Shown: one piece after another, positions 1 through 9,782 of the stretch | Layout: each line of letters begins with the position of its first letter | How positions within the stretch are numbered: position 1 is the stretch's first letter | NCBI RefSeq assembly: GCF_001282725.1 | Contig: NZ_LN876587.1 | Span: forward strand, 346,074-410,073 | Source of the DNA: Inediibacterium massiliense | Lineage (GTDB): Bacteria > Bacillota > Clostridia > Peptostreptococcales > Thermotaleaceae | Direction: 5' to 3' | Length of the DNA: 64,000 bases | The notes under the pieces: model-generated | What the model saw: the letters and a program-made list of their open reading frames with translations, nothing else | What the model was told of the DNA's origin: nothing | The model's database searches: none | Translations under genes and position numbers: made by a program

Positions 1-786
1 CAATCGGAGGATGCAGTAAAAGGAGCTTCTTATGTAGGAAATATTTCTAAATTAATAGAAGATATTAATTTGAATACTACGAATTTAGTATCCAAAACAA
101 AAGAAGTCAATACAATAAATAAAGAGAATCAGAAGAATCTAGAGGAATTAAGACATAAATCCAATCGTGCTAGAAACGTTTCTGATGAAATTACAGTTAT
201 TGTATCTGAGCTAAAAGAAAATACTCAAAACATAGGAAACATAGTAGAAACAATTGATGGCATCGCTTCACAAACTAATTTATTAGCACTTAATGCTTCT
301 ATTGAAGCAGCAAGGGCAGGAGATGCAGGTCGGGGATTTGCAGTCGTAGCAGATGAAATTCGTAACCTAGCAGAAGAGACTGGAAAATCAACGAATAAGA
401 TAGGAAAAATTGTAGATTCTATTCAAGATATCTCTCAAAAGGTGTCTAAGTCTATTGGTGATGTAAATATGGCTATTGATGAGCAGATTGTATCTTCTGA
501 GAATGTAGAAAAATCTTTTGAAGTATCTAGTGATATATATATTCAATTTGAAAAATCTTTTAAAGAAATCTATGAGCAATTAAATGAGTTAAATATAAAA
601 AATTCAGAAATAGAAAAATCAATTACAAATATGGCAGCTGTATCCGAAGAAACTGCAGCTTCTGGTGAAGAAATTCACAATTTCACACAACATCAAAGAA
701 GTTTAATGGAAGGTACGATAAAATCATTAGATAATATAAAAAAACAAGTTAATATATTAGGAGAGAAATTAAATCAATTTCACTAA
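1..786 (+). CDS. Methyl-accepting chemotaxis protein, C-terminal part (5' end outside window)
   Basis: The frame is open from the first base, so this is the signalling end of a larger chemoreceptor that starts to the left of the window. The 261 visible residues are the cytoplasmic helical hairpin. The conserved hairpin tip ([20 protein letters not shown], followed by a [21 protein letters not shown] segment) is the CheA/CheW contact region. The rest is heptad-rich coiled coil, including [14 protein letters not shown] before the end. The sensor and membrane parts are not visible, so the ligand is unknown. A U-tailed hairpin follows the stop codon. Confidence 0.93.
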   Translation, partial: QSEDAVKGASYVGNISKLIEDINLNTTNLVSKTKEVNTINKENQKNLEELRHKSNRARNVSDEITVIVSELKENTQNIGNIVETIDGIASQTNLLALNASIEAARAGDAGRGFAVVADEIRNLAEETGKSTNKIGKIVDSIQDISQKVSKSIGDVNMAIDEQIVSSENVEKSFEVSSDIYIQFEKSFKEIYEQLNELNIKNSEIEKSITNMAAVSEETAASGEEIHNFTQHQRSLMEGTIKSLDNIKKQVNILGEKLNQFH

Positions 787-832
787 AAATTAAATCATTC
801 TATATTGTATTGAATGAAATAATGCCTTATTT

Positions 833-875
833 AAAAAACCCTCTTTTCAATTTTATATGAAAAGAGGGTTTTTTT
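833..875 (+). terminator. Rho-independent terminator of the first chemoreceptor gene
   Basis: Inverted repeat AAAAACCCTCTTTTC (834-848) pairs with GAAAAGAGGGTTTTT (859-873) and is followed by more T. It lies 50 bases after the stop codon. Confidence 0.9.
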
Positions 876-1000
876 AGAGTATATAATGATTGGAAAATAT
901 ATAAATAATATTTTTTACTGATAAAGAAGATGGACTAGACATATATATGGTATGAATAGAAATATATTACATGTTATGAAAATAATAAGGGGGAAAAAGC

Positions 1001-2647
1001 ATGAATAACAGGTTAGCTAAAAAAATTGAATCCTTAAATATGGAGTTGACAAAAGTATTGAGTGTAGTAGGTACAAAAGCAGAATTAGAGATTAGTAAAA
1101 AAGTTTATGATGAATTTATGAAAATGGAGTATTATCAAAAGAATCCTCAACTTTTAAAATATGTAGATTTTAAAGATGATAAACTAGGCAGAAAAAGTGT
1201 AGTAGCAACATTAAAAGGAAAGAAAGGAAACAGCAAAAAAACAGTTGTTTTAATAGGACATATAGATACGGTGGGTATATCAGATTATGGAAATCTCAAG
1301 GAATATGCTACGAAGCCCTATGAATTAGCAAAAAAGCTAAAGAATGTAACTTTATCAGAAGATGCAAGAAAAGATTTAGAATCAGGAGAATGGATATTTG
1401 GTCGAGGAATTTTTGATATGAAATGTGGAGTAGCCATCTTTATGGTTTTAATAGAATATTTGTCACAAAGGTTAGATGAATTTGAAGGAAATTTAGTATT
1501 TGCAGCTGTAGGAGATGAAGAAGCTAATTCCGGAGGTATGTTATCAGTAGTACCAGAATTGGTGAAAATGAAAGAAAAAGAAGGGTTTGAATATGTAGCA
1601 GTTATTGACACAGATTACAGTGCAGAAAGATATGAAGATGATGATAGCAAATATATATACATAGGAACAGTAGGAAAATTAATGCCCTCATTTTATATAG
1701 TCGGAAAAGAAACTCATGTAGGAGAGCCATTTAAGGGAATAGATCCAAATCAATTGGCAGCAGCAATTACACAAAAAATCAATTTAAATGTAGAATACTC
1801 AGATATAGCAGAAGGGGAAGTATCTCTTCCACCTATTACTTTAAGACAACAAGATATGAAAGAAGAATATTCTGCACAAATTGCAAAAACAGCAAATCTA
1901 TATTTTAACTATGCTACTCATATGAGTGGTCCTGATGAAGTAATGGAAAAAATGAAAGGGGCAGCAAAAGATGCTTTTGAAGAAGTCATCCATTATTTAC
2001 AAAAACAATATGATACCTTCTGTGAAAAAAGTAAATTTCCACAAAGAGAGTTACCATGGAAGGCTAGAGTCATGTCTTATCAAGAATTGTATAAAAAAGT
2101 AAAAGAACAAATGGGTGATGGATTAGATGAACATATAAAAGAGTTAGAAGAAAGATTATTACAAGATAAGACAGTAGATGATAGAGATTTTAGTTTGAAA
2201 GTAGTATCAGAAGTACATAGTATGTGGTCAGATAAAGACCCTATTGTGATTGTATATTTTGCTCCACCTTATTACCCTCATATATATGTGGAGGGAGTAG
2301 AAGAAAAAGATAAATTATTATTAGAATCAGTAGATCAAGCAGTAAATAGTATGGATGTAAATTATAACATAGTATGTAAAAAATTTTATCCATATATATC
2401 AGATTTAAGTTATGCTTCTGCACCAAATGACGATAGGGTAATAGCAGCACTTAAAAATAATATGCCAGCATTTGGAGTAAAGTATGATCTTCCTTTAGAA
2501 GATATGCAAAAATTAAATTTACCAGTAGTCAATATTGGACCTTTTGGAAAAGATGCTCATAAATTTACAGAAAGATTAGAAAAAAAATATTCATATGAAA
2601 TAGCTCCAAAGCTAGTATATGAAACAATTATGAATCTTTTAAAATAG
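1001..2647 (+). CDS. rocB: RocB-like M20 family metallopeptidase (arginine utilisation type)
   Basis: A 548-residue zinc-dependent M20/M28-type hydrolase. Metal-site motifs are visible in order: HID (H87, D89), the bridging Asp in GIFDMKCG (about D139), GDEE (about E173-174), an IDTD segment near residue 202, and a late His in FGKDAHKF. The insert and length match the RocB family, which Bacillus carries with arginine catabolism genes. The exact substrate of RocB is not established, so the name describes family membership only. AAGGGGG lies 8 bases before the ATG. The gene stands alone between two terminators, with no arginase or ornithine aminotransferase beside it. Confidence 0.85.
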   Translation: MNNRLAKKIESLNMELTKVLSVVGTKAELEISKKVYDEFMKMEYYQKNPQLLKYVDFKDDKLGRKSVVATLKGKKGNSKKTVVLIGHIDTVGISDYGNLKEYATKPYELAKKLKNVTLSEDARKDLESGEWIFGRGIFDMKCGVAIFMVLIEYLSQRLDEFEGNLVFAAVGDEEANSGGMLSVVPELVKMKEKEGFEYVAVIDTDYSAERYEDDDSKYIYIGTVGKLMPSFYIVGKETHVGEPFKGIDPNQLAAAITQKINLNVEYSDIAEGEVSLPPITLRQQDMKEEYSAQIAKTANLYFNYATHMSGPDEVMEKMKGAAKDAFEEVIHYLQKQYDTFCEKSKFPQRELPWKARVMSYQELYKKVKEQMGDGLDEHIKELEERLLQDKTVDDRDFSLKVVSEVHSMWSDKDPIVIVYFAPPYYPHIYVEGVEEKDKLLLESVDQAVNSMDVNYNIVCKKFYPYISDLSYASAPNDDRVIAALKNNMPAFGVKYDLPLEDMQKLNLPVVNIGPFGKDAHKFTERLEKKYSYEIAPKLVYETIMNLLK

Positions 2648-2670
2648 TACATATATGATTGAAGAGTATT

Positions 2671-2707
2671 ACTAAAAATAGCTAAGGAATCTTTAGCTAT
2701 TTTTAGT
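2671..2707 (+). terminator. Terminator after rocB-like gene
   Basis: Inverted repeat ACTAAAAATAGCTAA (2671-2685) pairs with TTAGCTATTTTTAGT (2693-2707). The stem is A/T rich, so it may act in both directions. Confidence 0.75.
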
Positions 2708-2838
2708 ATACAAAATTAGATGACATAAATTTTTATATTAAGTTTTATATGATTTGGAGACGATTAGCAGATAATTTGATATTATATAATCATAAAGTAG
2801 CATATGTTTTGATGAATACATAAGGAGGAATACAAAGG

Positions 2839-3687
2839 ATGAATAATTCTCACACTTTTGAAACAAATGAAGATATATTAGCAGCACTTAAATTAGTATT
2901 ACCCTATTTGAATAAAATTGTTCATGAAGATATGGTAGTAGGTCTTACAGATTTAGAAAAGTATGTAGGATACCATAGAGCAAATGAATTTGAGCTAGAT
3001 TTATCAGAGGGAAAACCTATAAAAGGAATCAAGACCATAGAAGAATGTATTCGTTATGAAAAAGAAACATTTGCAGATGTGCCAGAAGAGGTATATGGAA
3101 GAGCCATAAAAACCATCTTTACGCCTATATATGGTATAAATCATGAAGTGATCGGAACCTTAAGCTCTGGAATAGATTTTGCAAATAATAAGAATCTTGT
3201 AGAGAGTATTAATAACCTAGCAAAAGTTGTAAAACAGGCAACAGAAAGTATTAATCAAGTTTCAGTATCTGCAGAAAGCTTAGCTGAAACGGGACAAAAT
3301 GCTATTATGTGTGTCCAAGAATTAAATAAAAAGCAAAAAGATACAACAGAAATTTTAGAATTTATAAAAGGAATTGCAACTCAAACAAACTTATTAGGTT
3401 TAAATGCTGCTATAGAAGCAGCTAGAGCTGGAGAAAATGGAAGAGGATTTGGAGTAGTAGCAGAGGAAATAAGAAAATTAGCAGATCAGTCTCAGGATGC
3501 TGTTAAAAACATTCAAAATATACTTACGGAAATGAATAGTACTGTAAGTCAAATTAGCAATACCATAGAAAGTACAGGAGCTATTAGTGAAGAGCAGGCA
3601 GCTTCAACAGAAGAAATATCATCTAGTATGGAACAAATTAATAGTGCTGTGAAGGGATTAGAAGTATTTGTAGAAAGATATAAGTAA
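2839..3687 (+). CDS. Soluble methyl-accepting chemotaxis protein
   Basis: 282 residues with no membrane segment, so probably a cytoplasmic chemoreceptor. Residues 1-120 form a small sensor-like domain that is not clearly recognised ([11 protein letters not shown], then [13 protein letters not shown] and a [13 protein letters not shown] segment, as in PAS-like folds). Residues 130-280 are a short signalling hairpin with the tip [20 protein letters not shown] and [18 protein letters not shown]. The Gly in [11 protein letters not shown] replaces the usual Ala of other receptors in this window. AAGGAGG stands 10 bases before the ATG. The domain type of the N-terminal half is uncertain. Confidence 0.85.
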   Translation: MNNSHTFETNEDILAALKLVLPYLNKIVHEDMVVGLTDLEKYVGYHRANEFELDLSEGKPIKGIKTIEECIRYEKETFADVPEEVYGRAIKTIFTPIYGINHEVIGTLSSGIDFANNKNLVESINNLAKVVKQATESINQVSVSAESLAETGQNAIMCVQELNKKQKDTTEILEFIKGIATQTNLLGLNAAIEAARAGENGRGFGVVAEEIRKLADQSQDAVKNIQNILTEMNSTVSQISNTIESTGAISEEQAASTEEISSSMEQINSAVKGLEVFVERYK

Positions 3688-3760
3688 TACCGATAATAGA
3701 AGTTACTTGGATAGGCAGGATGTTTTAAAAACTGGGAAAAAATACTTAGGGGGTGTTGGG

Positions 3761-4579
3761 ATGAATAAAAAAATTCATACAATGTATTTTAGTCCTACAG
3801 ATACAACGAAAAAAATAACATTAGGAATAGGAAATAAAATTTTAGAAAGTATAGGATATGAAGAAAGTATGAACAATATTGATTTTACATTGCCTACAGT
3901 AAGACAAGCTAAAGTAGCTTTTACAAAAGAGGATGTTGTTATTGTAGGAGTGCCAGTATATGCTGGAAGAGTTCCTAATATATTGTTAAAATATCTAAAT
4001 TCTATCCAAGGAAATGGGGCATTGGCAATTGCTGTAGTTGTTTATGGAAATAGAAATTATGATGATGCGTTGATAGAGTTAAAAGATATTCTTCAGAATA
4101 ATGGTTTTCATGTAATTGCAGGAGCAGCATTTATAGGAGAACATTCTTTTTCTAAGATACTTGCAAAAGGTAGACCGGATGAAAAAGATATGGATTTAGT
4201 CAGTAAGTTTGCTGATGAAATATATACAAAAATTACAACTCAATCTTTAGCTGAAAGTGTAAAGGTAAAAGGAAATACACCCTATAGGAAATATTATATG
4301 CCTAAAAATAAAAATGGTATTCCTGTAGATATTAGAAAGGTAAAGCCAAAAACAAATGATCATTGCAAGAATTGTAAAATTTGTGTAAATGTCTGTCCTA
4401 TGGGTTCTATTGATTTTGAAGATGTTTCTAAATTAAACGGTATTTGTATTAAATGTGGAGCATGTATTAAAAAATGTCCTGCTCATGCAAAATATTATGA
4501 TGATGAAGATTATTTAAGACACAAATATGAATTAGAAGAAGAGTATTCTTTTAGAAAAGAGCCAGAATTATTTATATAA
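3761..4579 (+). CDS. EFR1-family flavodoxin-ferredoxin fusion
   Basis: 272 residues. The N-terminal half resembles a flavodoxin: FSPTDTTKKI is the FMN-phosphate loop, with GVPVYAGRVPN and VVVYGNRNYDDAL for the other cofactor loops. The C-terminal part has two 4Fe-4S clusters of the ferredoxin type (CKNCKICVNVCP and CIKCGACIKKCP). It is therefore an electron-transfer protein with unknown partners. The start at 3761 follows a GGGGGTGTTGGG run; an upstream in-frame TTG at 3707 has no ribosome site. It lies close behind the soluble chemoreceptor, but co-function is not evident. Confidence 0.88.
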   Translation: MNKKIHTMYFSPTDTTKKITLGIGNKILESIGYEESMNNIDFTLPTVRQAKVAFTKEDVVIVGVPVYAGRVPNILLKYLNSIQGNGALAIAVVVYGNRNYDDALIELKDILQNNGFHVIAGAAFIGEHSFSKILAKGRPDEKDMDLVSKFADEIYTKITTQSLAESVKVKGNTPYRKYYMPKNKNGIPVDIRKVKPKTNDHCKNCKICVNVCPMGSIDFEDVSKLNGICIKCGACIKKCPAHAKYYDDEDYLRHKYELEEEYSFRKEPELFI

Positions 4580-4609
4580 AATAAAAGTTTTTACTTCACT
4601 AGAAACAAT

Positions 4610-4648
4610 AAAACCCGTAGATGATATATTATTTTATCTACGGGTTTT
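4610..4648. terminator. Bidirectional terminator between convergent genes
   Basis: AAAACCCGTAGAT (4610-4622) pairs with ATCTACGGGTTTT (4636-4648). A-run and T-run flanks allow it to serve both the EFR1 gene and the minus-strand gene that follows. Confidence 0.9.
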
Positions 4649-4653
4649 AATTG

Positions 4654-4944
4654 TTATCCTTGTTTTTGGCCTTTTCCTCTAGCTTTGATAGGTGGTAGTG
4701 GTTTTTTATGTATGAATTCATAATATAATTTTACTACGTCAGGAAATAATCTTTTATCTGCAGGAGTTAAATTTTCGTCAAGATATAAAGTAATACGGAA
4801 TTTTTGTGCATCTTCCTCAGTTGCAGTAATTTCATCTAAACTTTTTTCATAGGATGATTCTAAGCTTTCAGCAGCTTGGATTAAATTTTCTCTTTCTTCT
4901 TGATTAGATTCTAATAAAAATTGATTAAAACCTTCTCTATTCAT
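4654..4944 (-). CDS. Small hypothetical protein
   Basis: 96 residues, not recognised. It is acidic and helical in the middle (EERENLIQAAESLESSYEKSLDEI), then has a short beta-like segment (FRITLYLDENL) and a basic, proline-containing tail (KKPLPPIKARGKGQKQG). There is no signal peptide or membrane segment. The start at 4944 follows GGAGGGG at a good distance; a longer in-frame start at 4971 would place that ribosome site inside the gene. Function unknown. Confidence 0.7.
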   Translation of the reverse strand: MNREGFNQFLLESNQEERENLIQAAESLESSYEKSLDEITATEEDAQKFRITLYLDENLTPADKRLFPDVVKLYYEFIHKKPLPPIKARGKGQKQG

Positions 4945-5246
4945 AAAATCCCCTCCATCATTAAATATCATATTATATATAGTTAGTTATTCTATAAAAA
5001 TTAAATAAATCCTTCAATTTATGGAATATTTTACATTATAAAAAATAAAAATAATAAGTTAATGAAAATTTATCTTTATAATAGTATCATTGTGGGTATC
5101 TTTCATAGTAATAAATCAGGAAGAGAGGAGAAAGAAAAATAATTTTGTGGTTTTAGTGGAGTATGATACAATAGAGGAAGTTTTGTGAAAGATTGATTAT
5201 TTTATAAAAATAAGGAAAAAATAGAGTATAGGAAAGAAGGTGTCAT

Positions 5247-6083
5247 ATGATTCAATTAGGAAAAATACAAGTATTAAAAGTAATTCGAAGTACGTCTATA
5301 GGGGTCTATTTAAATGAACAAGAGAATGAAGATCATGATGATATTTTATTGCCACAAAAGCAAGTACCAAAGGATATCAAAGTAGGAGATGAAATAGAAG
5401 TATTTGTTTATAGAGATTCTGAGGATAGAATGATTGCTACCACTAAAAAACCTAAAATAACCCTTGGAGAGTTAGCCAAATTAAAAGTGATAGAGACTAC
5501 CCAAATAGGTGCCTTTTTAGATTGGGGATTAGAGAAGGATTTATTTTTGCCTTTTAAGGAACAAACCAATAAGGTACAAGTAGGAAGAAGTTATTTAGTT
5601 TCTTTATATATAGATAAAAGTGATAGATTATGTGCTACGATGGATGTTTATAAATTATTAGAAGAACAATCACCTTATAAAGAAAATGATAAAGTAAGTG
5701 GTACTATATATAAAGTGAAAAGAGAAATAGGTGCTTTTGTAGCAATTGATTTGAAATATCATGGGCTCATTCCACAAAATGAATTTTATGGACATTATAT
5801 GTGTGGAGATGAAGTAGAAGCTAGAGTTATTAAAGTAAAAGAAGATGGAAAATTAGATTTGAGTTTAAGAAAAAAAGCTTATAAGCAAATGGATGAAGAT
5901 GTACATATTATTTTAGAGGAATTAGACAGATCTATGGGGGTGCTTTATCTTAATGATCAAAGTTCTCCAACAAAAATAAAAGAAGAACTAAATATGAGTA
6001 AAAATGCATTTAAAAGAGCTATTGGGAGATTATTAAAGGAAGGCAAAATTAAATTTACAGATCGAGGAATAGAAAAAATATAA
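5247..6083 (+). CDS. cvfB: CvfB-family S1 RNA-binding protein
   Basis: 278 residues built from three S1-like OB domains (about 1-65, 70-135, 150-210) and a C-terminal winged helix (about 220-278, with KIKEELNMSKNAFKRAIGRLLKEGKI). This is the CvfB/YitL architecture, which binds RNA and affects virulence gene expression in staphylococci. Here it is more likely a general post-transcriptional factor. AAGAAGGTG precedes the ATG. A plausible promoter (TTGTGG, 16-base spacer, TACAAT, ending near 5174) lies upstream. Confidence 0.88.
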   Translation: MIQLGKIQVLKVIRSTSIGVYLNEQENEDHDDILLPQKQVPKDIKVGDEIEVFVYRDSEDRMIATTKKPKITLGELAKLKVIETTQIGAFLDWGLEKDLFLPFKEQTNKVQVGRSYLVSLYIDKSDRLCATMDVYKLLEEQSPYKENDKVSGTIYKVKREIGAFVAIDLKYHGLIPQNEFYGHYMCGDEVEARVIKVKEDGKLDLSLRKKAYKQMDEDVHIILEELDRSMGVLYLNDQSSPTKIKEELNMSKNAFKRAIGRLLKEGKIKFTDRGIEKI

Positions 6084-6609
6084 TTTGAAATAAAAATTCA
6101 AATGGCGATTGGTAGAGTATATATCTATATGATTTTATATTATATTCAATAAAATGATTAAATATAAATGATAAAAAACTTTATAATGGAAATTAAAAAT
6201 ATTTATAATTGATTGATCATATATTTTACATTCTAAAATGGACATCTACTTAAAAGAATAGATGTAAGCTTGTAGACAAAGTCATAAAAAACGTCACTAA
6301 AATTTCAAATTTTATGACTTTGCTAAAATATAGTTTGTCAATAGTCGGACATCTACTTAAAAGAGTAGATGTTTTTTATTATATAGGAATTGGCGACATG
6401 GACAATTTCCATAGGAATGTTCGAATTTTGATACAAAAATGCAAATTTACAAAGAAATAAGACTGAATAATGCTAACTTTTCAAAAAATATATTGTGAAA
6501 ATACATACAAATTATGCACAATTATAGAAAAATATGACAAAAAGTACTATAATAAAAATGTATTAGCAAAAATGCGACATATTATATTATTGAGAAAAGG
6601 AGAAAAGTT
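6084..6609. other. Intergenic region with a repeated hairpin module
   Basis: This 526-base gap is very AT-rich. Its only clear structure is at 6241-6380, described in its own entry. The last 200 bases before the chemoreceptor are A/T-rich and include a TATAAT at about 6548, but no convincing -35 box was found. Confidence 0.6.
6241..6380 (+). repeat. Direct repeat of a hairpin flanking a long stem; second copy is a terminator
   Basis: GGACATCTACTTAAAAGA, then A or G, then TAGATGT occurs at about 6240-6265 and again at 6347-6372, identical except for one base. Each copy folds on ACATCTA/TAGATGT. The second is followed by TTTTTT and looks like a terminator. Between them CAAAGTCATAAAA (6277-6289) pairs with TTTTATGACTTTG (6310-6322), and GACAAA (6275-6280) can alternatively pair with TTTGTC (6334-6339). 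Confidence 0.65.
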
Positions 6610-8661
6610 ATGAAAATTTACGGAAAAATTACTCATTTAGGATTAACAAAAAAGGTCTTGCTAGTTATAAGTATGGTGATTCTTCTTGTATTTAGTGTAA
6701 CAGGTACTTATTTTCACAATTATACAAAGGATAAGTTAACTCAAAGTGTTGTTAGAGAAATAGAACTAAAATCTAATGGAATTGCTCAAAATATAGAAGA
6801 ATTTTTAAAAAATGAACAAACTATAACAGAGCAGATGAGTACAAATCAACAAATCAAACAATATTTAGAAGAAATAACAACCTATGATGAAATTACAGTA
6901 CATCCATTATATAAAGATGTCGCAAAAACTTTAGAAGAAATCAGAACCAAAGATCCATCTATTTTATTTGTATGGGTAGGAAATGAAAAAGCAAATTTTT
7001 ATATTGATCAAGATGGAGCTGTATCTGGTAGAGATTATGATCTAAAAAGCAGACCTTGGTATGATATGGTTATGAAGGCGGATCAAGCAGTGTTTACAGA
7101 TCCATATATTGATAATGACATAAAAAAATTAGTACTTTCTGTAATGAAACCCATTAAAAAAGATAATCAAGTAATAGGAGTAGTAGCAATGGATATTTCT
7201 TTAGATGCTATTCCTCCAATTATGAAACAAAATGTGATTGGTCAAAAAGGTTCCAACTTTTTAGTTACGAGACAAGGAGATTATCTTTATCATGAAGATT
7301 CTAAAAAAATCATGAAAGACAATATTTTAAAAGAAGAATTTGTAAAAGGAAAGGGAGAACAGTTTATTCAAGGGGATCAACATGTAGAGGAAATTATATA
7401 TAAAGGAAGACCATGTTATTTCTCTTATACGCCTATTCCAATAAACAAATGGGCAGTAGGACTTTTGGTAGATCAAGAAGAAGCTTTAGGAGAATTAAAA
7501 GAAGTTTCTTTAAGGGTTTTTATCTTATATTTATTGGGTGCACTGCTTTTAATAGGAGTAGCATATTTTATCATAAAAAAAAGCATTCATCCTATTTATA
7601 TTTTGACAAAGCATGCTAAAGAAATTGCAAAAGGAGATTTAACCATAGCCATACCAAGAAATTTATTATCCAAAAAAGATGAAGTTGGAGATTTAGCAAA
7701 TGCTTTTGACAATATGACTCAAAGTTTTAAAGAAGTGATTCGAAATATTGTGGAATCTTCTGAACAAGTAGCAGCTTCTTCAGAAGAATTGACAGCTACT
7801 TCACAACAAGCTTCATCTGCATCAGATGAAGTGGCCAAGACCATAGAAGAAATTGCAAAAGGAGCTACAGATCAAGCACAGGATACCCAAAGAGGACTTG
7901 AAACATCTGAAGAATTAGGAAATCTTATAGAAAACAATCAATGTTTTGCAAAAGATATGAATAAAACTTCAGATGAAGTGATAGAATTGATTCATGGAGG
8001 ATTAAAAATTATCACAGAATTAATTGATAAGACAGAGCAGACAGATGATGCAACAAAAGATATTTTTCATGTGATTACAAAAACAAGCGAGAGTTCTAAT
8101 AAAATTGGAGAAGCTACTAATGTCATTACGTCTATTGCAGAACAAACCAATCTTTTAGCGCTCAATGCGGCTATAGAAGCTGCTAGAGCAGGAGAACATG
8201 GAAGAGGTTTTGCTGTAGTAGCAGAAGAAATAAGAAAATTAGCAGAGCAATCCAATTTATTTACTACAAAGATAGATGAAATTGTAACAGAACTAGTAAA
8301 AAATGCCAAGCTTGCAGAGGAAACTATGAAAAATGTATCTATGATCATAAAAGATCAAGAAGAAAGTGTAAAAGAAACAGAAAAGAAATATAAAGAAATA
8401 AATAATGCCATTCAAAATGTAGAAGAGGTCATTGTAAAATTAAATGACTCAGGAACAAAAATGGAAGAGAAAAAAGTAGAGATTTTACAAACCGTTCAAA
8501 ATTTATCAGCTATTGCACAAGAAAATGCAGCAAGTACAGAGGAGGCTACAGCTTCTGTAGAGGAACAAAGTGCATCTATGGAAGAAATTGCGAATGCAAG
8601 TGAAGAATTAGCAAAATTAGCTGAAGAATTGCAAAAAACCATTGCTCAATTTAAAATATAA
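6610..8661 (+). CDS. Methyl-accepting chemotaxis protein with extracellular dCache domain
   Basis: 683 residues. Membrane segment 1 is at about 15-35, a periplasmic-type double Cache sensor at about 36-295 ([22 protein letters not shown] is the characteristic Cache core), membrane segment 2 at about 303-323, HAMP at about 324-378 and the signalling domain at about 395-683. The tip reads [20 protein letters not shown] and [18 protein letters not shown]. The C-terminus ([13 protein letters not shown]) lacks a CheR pentapeptide. The paralogue at 11881 has exactly the same length and domain order. The ligand is unknown, possibly an amino or organic acid as for many dCache receptors. Confidence 0.95.
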   Translation: MKIYGKITHLGLTKKVLLVISMVILLVFSVTGTYFHNYTKDKLTQSVVREIELKSNGIAQNIEEFLKNEQTITEQMSTNQQIKQYLEEITTYDEITVHPLYKDVAKTLEEIRTKDPSILFVWVGNEKANFYIDQDGAVSGRDYDLKSRPWYDMVMKADQAVFTDPYIDNDIKKLVLSVMKPIKKDNQVIGVVAMDISLDAIPPIMKQNVIGQKGSNFLVTRQGDYLYHEDSKKIMKDNILKEEFVKGKGEQFIQGDQHVEEIIYKGRPCYFSYTPIPINKWAVGLLVDQEEALGELKEVSLRVFILYLLGALLLIGVAYFIIKKSIHPIYILTKHAKEIAKGDLTIAIPRNLLSKKDEVGDLANAFDNMTQSFKEVIRNIVESSEQVAASSEELTATSQQASSASDEVAKTIEEIAKGATDQAQDTQRGLETSEELGNLIENNQCFAKDMNKTSDEVIELIHGGLKIITELIDKTEQTDDATKDIFHVITKTSESSNKIGEATNVITSIAEQTNLLALNAAIEAARAGEHGRGFAVVAEEIRKLAEQSNLFTTKIDEIVTELVKNAKLAEETMKNVSMIIKDQEESVKETEKKYKEINNAIQNVEEVIVKLNDSGTKMEEKKVEILQTVQNLSAIAQENAASTEEATASVEEQSASMEEIANASEELAKLAEELQKTIAQFKI

Positions 8662-8766
8662 AAAAGTCTTTCTTCAAAAGATTTGTAAGTAGACTTTTTG
8701 AAATACATAATGAAAACTATAGACTTTTTCACAATTTTATTCAGTATATAATTTCTTATGTATTAT

Positions 8767-8794
8767 AAAAAATACCCGTAAGGGTATTTTTTTT
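8767..8794 (+). terminator. Terminator after dCache chemoreceptor
   Basis: AAAAAATACCC, tetraloop GTAA, GGGTATTTTTT (8767-8792). It lies about 100 bases after the stop and immediately before the exporter gene's upstream region. Confidence 0.85.
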
Positions 8795-8864
8795 GAAAAA
8801 GATGCTTTTTATGTATTTAAAAGGTATAATAGAAAGGAATGATACATATAGAGGAGTAATCAAA

Positions 8865-9770
8865 ATGAATAATCAAATGAATATGAAGGGCACCTTATGT
8901 GCTATTTTTTCAGCAATTTCTTTTGGAACTATGCCTATTTTTGCAACATATGCTTATAAAGGAGGTACAAATGCTATAACAGTTGTATTTTTAAGATTTC
9001 TTTTTTCAGGTATTTTATTAAGTTGTTATTTTTTAAAACAAAAAATAAATATAAAAGTTAAAAAGGATACTCTTATGAGTTTGATTTTTACGGGTATTGT
9101 AGGGTCTTCTTTAACTTCTTTAACCTTATTTTTATCTTATCATTACATTTCAGTAGGACTTTCTACTATATTACATTTTATATATCCTGCTGCAGTGATT
9201 TTTTTATCCTTTTTATTATTTAAAGAAAAGCTTTATAGGAGCAAAATCATTTCTTTGATTCTTTCTATTATAGGAGTTTATGTATTGATAGGTTTTAACT
9301 CTATAAAGCTAAATATGTTTGGAGTTATGCTGGCATTGGTTTCTGGAGTCTTTTATTCTATTTATATATTAGAAATTGGACATAATGTAAAAATAAAAGA
9401 TATGGATAGTATTATTTTAACCTTTTATATTTCTATTTTTTCTGCAGGAAGTATATTTTTATTTGGAATGTTTACAGATAATTTGATAATTCCAAAGGAT
9501 ATATATTCTTGTATTCCTATTGTTGCTATTGCTTTGGCATCTACTTTAGGATTGTTAAATTTTTCTATAGGGATTAAGCTTGTAGGACCTTCTAATACAT
9601 CTATATTAAGTACATTTGAGCCTATTACAAGTATAATTCTCAGTTCGATTTTATTTGGAGATCAAATTACTTGGAGTACAATGATTGGGAGTCTCATGAT
9701 TATTTTATCTATATATGGAATTATAAAAGGATCAAAAAATAGTGAAAAAGATAGGCATCTATCAAAATAG
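8865..9770 (+). CDS. EamA/DMT-family membrane transporter
   Basis: 302 residues with about ten hydrophobic segments arranged as two EamA repeats (about 5-140 and 155-295). The typical second-repeat motif is visible near the end (TSILSTFEPITSIILSSILFG). Members export amino acids or other metabolites; the substrate cannot be inferred. The ATG at 8865 follows GAGGAG at 9 bases. An in-frame TTG at 8793 falls inside the preceding terminator and is rejected. Confidence 0.9.
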   Translation: MNNQMNMKGTLCAIFSAISFGTMPIFATYAYKGGTNAITVVFLRFLFSGILLSCYFLKQKINIKVKKDTLMSLIFTGIVGSSLTSLTLFLSYHYISVGLSTILHFIYPAAVIFLSFLLFKEKLYRSKIISLILSIIGVYVLIGFNSIKLNMFGVMLALVSGVFYSIYILEIGHNVKIKDMDSIILTFYISIFSAGSIFLFGMFTDNLIIPKDIYSCIPIVAIALASTLGLLNFSIGIKLVGPSNTSILSTFEPITSIILSSILFGDQITWSTMIGSLMIILSIYGIIKGSKNSEKDRHLSK

Positions 9771-9782
9771 ATGCCTATCTTT
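9747..9782. terminator. Bidirectional terminator overlapping two convergent gene ends
   Basis: AAAGATAGGCATCTA (9747-9761) pairs with TAGATGCCTATCTTT (9768-9782). The exporter's stop codon is in the right arm and the minus-strand gene's stop codon abuts it. Confidence 0.88.

Noticed and set aside
1318..1611. Antisense open frames inside rocB, the chemoreceptors and other long genes
   Set aside because: They lie opposite well-supported genes, lack ribosome sites, and show low-complexity translations expected of AT-rich antisense.
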